From Moniliophthora roreri (lineage: Eukaryota; Basidiomycota; Agaricomycetes; Agaricales; Marasmiaceae), in contig LATX02000208.1 of NCBI GenBank assembly GCA_001466705.2, forward strand, positions 1-64,000: a DNA stretch of 64,000 nucleotides. The letters are read 5' to 3'. Made by a program: the position numbers and the translations under genes. Below the pieces are notes generated by a model. The model worked only from the letters and a program-made list of their open reading frames with translations. It was not told the origin of the DNA and did not search any database. Below are positions 59,798 through 64,000 of the stretch, piece after piece. Every line of letters begins with the position of its first letter. The first letter of the stretch is position 1.

Positions 59798-60342
59798 TTA
59801 GCTACTGGAATAGACTCGGAAAATTGTCACACCTCTCGCAAGAAGCCAAATACTCGACACACTTTGCTTGGGGAGGCAATGAATGACTTTAGGAAGTGTA
59901 ATGCTGGTTATATGTTATCGATATCGTGTCTAAATGCGTCGGAAAGCCCCTAGAGTCCGTTTCCAAGTGGTTTGGGCGCCGCAGGCGAAGATTTGGGAGT
60001 TTGGCAGAGCCGGAACCCGGTTCGGCATAAGCAGCCCAGATTTCGCGCTGCCTGGATCCATCATTAGGCGTAATATTCCGGGGTCCTATGGTAGGGTGGT
60101 TGGTTCACCGCGTCGGCCGTTAAAAACCCCCCTGCATTAGCCGTCCGCCCCAATCAGTTGGATGATCGGATGCATTCCGATCCGCCAAGGTGGATAGGGT
60201 CAGGACAAACCTACACAGACCCGCTATTCTAGGCAAGTACGTCCATGATATCCTGTTCCTTACATCCACTCGAGATCGGCAATAGCATACAAGGCTTCAC
60301 CCATACGTTTCAATTTTTTGGGTCCTCCTTAGAATCGCTTTA

Positions 60343-60614
60343 CAGCGTGTTCGGAAAACCTTGTCCAAACGCATCCCTCGAACACAGAAAAAGAATAATA
60401 AAAATTAATAAATAAATGTTTTTACAAGCGATAAAAACTCCTGCAAGCGACGGAAGGTTTTACCGCAGGTGAATTGAAGTAATCCAATGTGCCTGGTACC
60501 GGTCTACCCGCGCTCGCTTGAGCTCGCTCCGGGAAACCTTTTTTATTATTTTTTATTATTATTTTTTTCCTGCGCTCGAAAGAGGCGTTTGGACAAGGTT
60601 TTCCGAACACGCTG
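60343..60614. mobile_element. 272-bp MITE in the promoter of terpene synthase copy 2
   Basis: Perfect 30-bp inverted ends begin CAGCGTGTTCGGAAAACC. TA flanks both sides (60341-60342 and 60615-60616). The homologous promoter of copy 1 reads GCTTTAAATACTC without insert, exactly the sequence expected before insertion with duplication of TA. The interior is AT-rich with no coding capacity. It splits the TATA-like box TTTAAATA, leaving TAAATA on the gene side. Confidence 0.92.
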
Positions 60615-60698
60615 TAAATACTCGGCGACATTTAGTTTTCATTCTCCACTCGTTCTTTTTCCTCGCTATCGGGTGAACTACCTTCTTCTCTTTAAACC

Positions 60699-61898
60699 AT
60701 GTCCATGTCGTCCAACACCAGCATGACCCATGCCTCTAAGGAATCCCCGATCACTGTCGATCAAGTGAAACTCACTATTCGTGGATTCCTCGACCGACTA
60801 CACTATTCAGAGCCCGTCGTCTCCCAAACGGATCGCCAGTACCTCGAGAAAACCATTCACAGTGAATTTGCGCGATACGTACAGCACCACGGCGCTCATT
60901 ATTCTGAATGGCTCAACAATACCGTCACCCCTGCTGTAGCCATGGCTCAGGCAAGTACCCAAGCATTAACAGATTCCGCACCAGGACCTATCTAACGCTC
61001 TCATCCCAGTTATGCTACGCAAACCATGACCTCGAAGTACAGTTATACATGGCACGGCTCACTGTGTATGTTCAACCCACTCTTTACCCGAATTGATTCA
61101 ACAAAAAGTCACTAACGGCTTACTACATTGTACAGTTGGGCCATTTACTTTGACGACGTGATGTCTTCGTCCCTGGCTTCTCTCCAAGAAAATTTGATCG
61201 CCAACAAAATGGATTCAGACGTTATAGTCGATTTCCGACGGTTTCTTCTCGACGCCTATCAAATATGGGATCCCATCTCGGCCAACTTGATGGTGTCTAG
61301 CTGGATGGAATTCCTTACCGGTTGTGCGATTGAAGCAAGCGAAGACCTCGGCTCTATGAAGATCCAACGGACGGCGGTATTCTGGCCAGACTATCTACGT
61401 TCAAAAACGGGTCTTGCACCCGCTTATACGTACGCCATTTTTTCAAAACACTTGCACCCCAAACTTTCGGCCTATATCCAAATCATGGGAGATGCTAATC
61501 GGTTTATTGAACTCGCTAATGATGTGTTGTCGTGCGTCGTAACACATTATCCGAAAGAAAACGGGGAGAGCTAACTCGTTAATATCAGATTTTACAAAGA
61601 AGAGCTTGCGGGAGAAACCAACAATTATGTTTCTACCCGCGCCTTCACGAGAGGAACATCTGCGATTCAGACACATCAAGAAGTTGCAGAGGAGCTTATT
61701 AGCATATATGAACGCGTTTGCGTGACTTTGAAAGGATTGGAGCTCGAGGCTTGGAAAGCGTTTGCCAACGGCTACCTGTAAGTTGAGGAATTTCCCTCCG
61801 AGCTCAGCGATAGTAACACAATAATAGAGCATTCCATGTTATGCAGGAGAGATATCGTCTCGGAGAAATCTTGGCTTGATGTTTCGCAGATTCTCTAG
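60699..61898 (+). CDS. Sesquiterpene synthase, TRI5-like, copy 2
   Basis: Exons 60699-60950, 61010-61065, 61136-61531, 61589-61777 and 61847-61898 join in phase to 314 aa. Metal-binding motifs are intact: YFDDVMSSS (D109, D110) and NDVLSFYKEE (N231, S235, E239). IWDPISANLM and KTGLAPAYTYAIFSK are shared with copy 1. Identity to copy 1 is high through all exons, with changes scattered, so the paralogues are both under constraint. The first intron again has a GC donor. The C-terminus ends LDVSQIL without the long insert of copy 1. The promoter carries a MITE, so its expression may differ from copy 1. Confidence 0.9.
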
Positions 61899-61964
61899 TT
61901 TACTTACTGTGTCTATCAAGTTAGACGCTGACATCCTGATTCGTACATAATGGAAAAAGAAGAA

Positions 61965-63060
61965 ATATGGTTCCTCTACAGTGCAGGCATTTGAACCAGT
62001 CAGATTTCCGAGTCTTTGAGGAAGCGAAGCGGTTCAGGAGCCAGCCATAAGCAGAGAGTACAACCTGATAAGGTGAGCGAGTTGTGTCACAACGTTGGTC
62101 ACTGTCAATGCAACAGCAAGCGTGAGCTGTTCATTATATATGACCGTACGTTTGACGGATACGGCGACGTTTATGACAGCCGCAGGCGCCAAGTCAAGAT
62201 GGCCGACGCGATGCAGAGAGACGTTGGAGACGTGTTAAGAGAGCTTGTGGAGGATGGAGGCGAAGAAGGGTGATAAGAAACACAGAACGGGCGGAGCAAG
62301 GATTCTAGTGAGTCATTTGGTATTTCTACACCTTTCTGGACATCCAAGTGATCAAGTAGCAATGGTATTTCGTGACGTCCTGGATTGCTACCTACACAGG
62401 CTTAGGGCAGAACAGTCAGGTATTTGACTGTGTGAGAGACACTGTGACACACCTTACAGCTCAACGTACCCTCCCTTCGAGTGTTAAGACATTCTGTGGT
62501 GTTTTGGGAGCAGAGAACAGCACCATGATGGACGTTTCTGGGCAAGCAAGTGTCAGCTAGCGAGTAGAAAGAGAGCGATGTCATGATGGCAGTAGAGCAC
62601 GTTGTCAGGCTTTTAGTTGGAGCACTGCAAGGCACGATAGGGCAGTGAGTGATGGTCTTTGGAGTCGAGGAGCAACGACCGTCGAGACGCTGACGCGGAA
62701 GGGGTGGGAATGTTGACGTCACTACCGACTAACCGCGTTTACCTGTCATGTCCTTGTCTATACATACTTCTATAATGTACGCGCGAAAGTTGGGTTCGAC
62801 TCCCAACCAGAGAGATTCAATCTCGGCCGAGTTGTGCGCACTTTCGAATATCCAACAAGACCCCTTTGGGCGAATTCCAGATGTGATTTCAGGACACGGG
62901 CACTCCTTCTCAACGTCGGCTCTTCGTTTTTGCTCATCTAGGTTTACAGAAAGAACGATTTCCCACTTGGATTATCGCAGTCTCACAGTTCGGGAAGGAC
63001 GAATCAGCAAAACGAGGCTGGATTTAGATTTGGTTGGGTATTTTGGATCCATGTTCCTTG
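61965..63060. repeat. Downstream flank shared with copy 1 and with 53.6-54.7 kb
   Basis: 61,965-62,530 aligns with 57,360-57,900, and 62,545-63,060 aligns with 53,620-54,680. No gene is recognised. Confidence 0.55.
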
Positions 63061-63942
63061 ATGCGTTGAATAACCTCCACGTCACAGCCTACTTTCCAGG
63101 CCTGATTTGCTTCGCGAATATCCCATAGTACCAATCAGCATCTACGCCCTATGCCCAGTCGACCCTGGTCCCTTTCTATCCAGCTTCATTTCTTTTCTCT
63201 GGATAAGCGAATCGACTTGTGCCGTATCTGTATCTGGGAGTTTGAAGCCCCCCCTTGACTGGAAAATCGTGCTGCCCGCTGTACGCTGCGACTTGAAATT
63301 GTGGTAAAACGTATAGGTACAGGTTTATGCAACGACGCGTGAATGGCAGGGCAACGGTCGGGACTATCATCGGGTTTGAGCGGGAGTTGGTAAATGGTAA
63401 ATGTATATGCTGCAAGTAGACAACGTAAGGGCGGGTACTTCAGGGATCTGTATGCCTGCGGTAATCCAGAGCGGCATAGATGAAATTCCTCTTTCGGTTT
63501 CCGATGTCTTGGCGCCCGGCTACTACATACACATTATGCACCCTCACCATATCAAGGTAAGTAGTGCATATTCGATCCTATTGGTAGACCATAAGATAAT
63601 GAAGGTTTTTCTTTTCTTTTCTTCCTCAATTTTTTACCCCCTGCCTGATGGCCTGATGCTATAGCCTGACTCAGAGCAAGTTCTCCATAACTTAGATTGC
63701 TACCGTCAAGCCTTCCGGTAATCAGTAGATGACAGTGATCAAAAGACAAGACGCATCACAGCATCGTTCACACGAGTTCACGCAACAGTCTTTTTTTATG
63801 GAATGATCTACACACCTAAACAACAATCTCTGCAATGTTACTTCTCCTTAGACTACGATGCCTGAGCGCCAGGAAGCTTCGTACTAACAGTCTAGAGTCA
63901 CGGAGAACTCGTTCCGAGTCAGGATCCAGCATCAAGCAAGGC
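63061..63942. other. Right edge, no gene recognised
   Basis: Short open frames (63107-63307, 63401-63664) lack motifs. Nothing convincing is seen on the minus strand. Confidence 0.4.
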
Positions 63943-63980
63943 GAAAAAATAAAAACAAAATAAAAAATAAAAAAAAAAAA
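63943..63980. repeat. A-rich simple sequence
   Basis: Almost pure A with scattered T, C and G near the window end. It could be a retroposon poly-A tail continuing beyond the window, but no source is visible. Confidence 0.6.
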
Positions 63981-64000
63981 GGATCGTCTTCAATTATCCT

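Overview
The window is nuclear DNA of a filamentous basidiomycete, most likely an Agaricomycete. The evidence is many short (about 50-60 nt) GT-AG introns with occasional GC donors, tRNA genes with introns, and several protein families typical of that class: membrane-anchored GH76-like proteins, a 7TM protein family, TRI5-like terpene synthases, and a lineage-restricted GDVG/TGC-x-K-C-x-x-W domain. I cannot name the species. Three N characters (5877, 6395, 7281) mark ambiguous assembly positions. | Layout: 1-1.1 kb has normal CpG content and no confident gene. From about 1.1 to 16.3 kb lies a CpG-poor, TpG/CpA-rich island. It holds an AT-rich TIR element, a decayed LINE (zinc-knuckle ORF1 plus endonuclease ORF2, no RT seen), direct repeats, an LTR-like patch that kept its CpGs, and a decayed GH76-tail pseudogene whose changes relative to the live genes are CpG transitions. 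| 16.9-19.7 kb (minus) is an eight-exon dynamin-family GTPase of about 778 aa. | 21.4-34.1 kb is a tandem array of three GH76-like genes (plus), each followed by a convergent, intron-rich minus-strand unit (X) that I cannot identify. The first GH76 copy has lost its start codon and carries an in-frame TGA. The third has a composite tail with two juxtamembrane segments. | 37-41.7 kb holds an intron-containing tRNA-Asp, two related TIR elements in opposite orientation, and a gene whose exons join an agaricomycete-specific domain to an AMPK-beta (SNF1 complex) C-terminal interaction domain. | 42.6-45.3 kb is duplicated at 47.7-50.4 kb. Each copy carries X remnants and a DxD-type glycosyltransferase gene; the second glycosyltransferase has a Trp-to-stop change. 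A small secreted-protein gene lies between the copies. | 50.45-52.7 kb is a second CpG-poor island, and it contains an apparently intact nine-exon 7TM gene. Next to it is a second tRNA-Asp with a longer intron and an altered T-loop. | 52.9-53.4 kb (minus) encodes a small protein with an eleven-residue repeat. | 55.7-62.5 kb holds two copies of a TRI5-like sesquiterpene synthase gene. The second copy has a 272-bp TA-flanked MITE inserted in its TATA-like promoter box, which the first copy shows as an empty site. | Main themes: tandem and segmental duplication of secretory/cell-surface genes and terpene synthases, many small TIR elements, and CpG-directed mutation confined to sharply bounded islands. 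All exon models were read by eye from splice signals and family motifs; no search was run.
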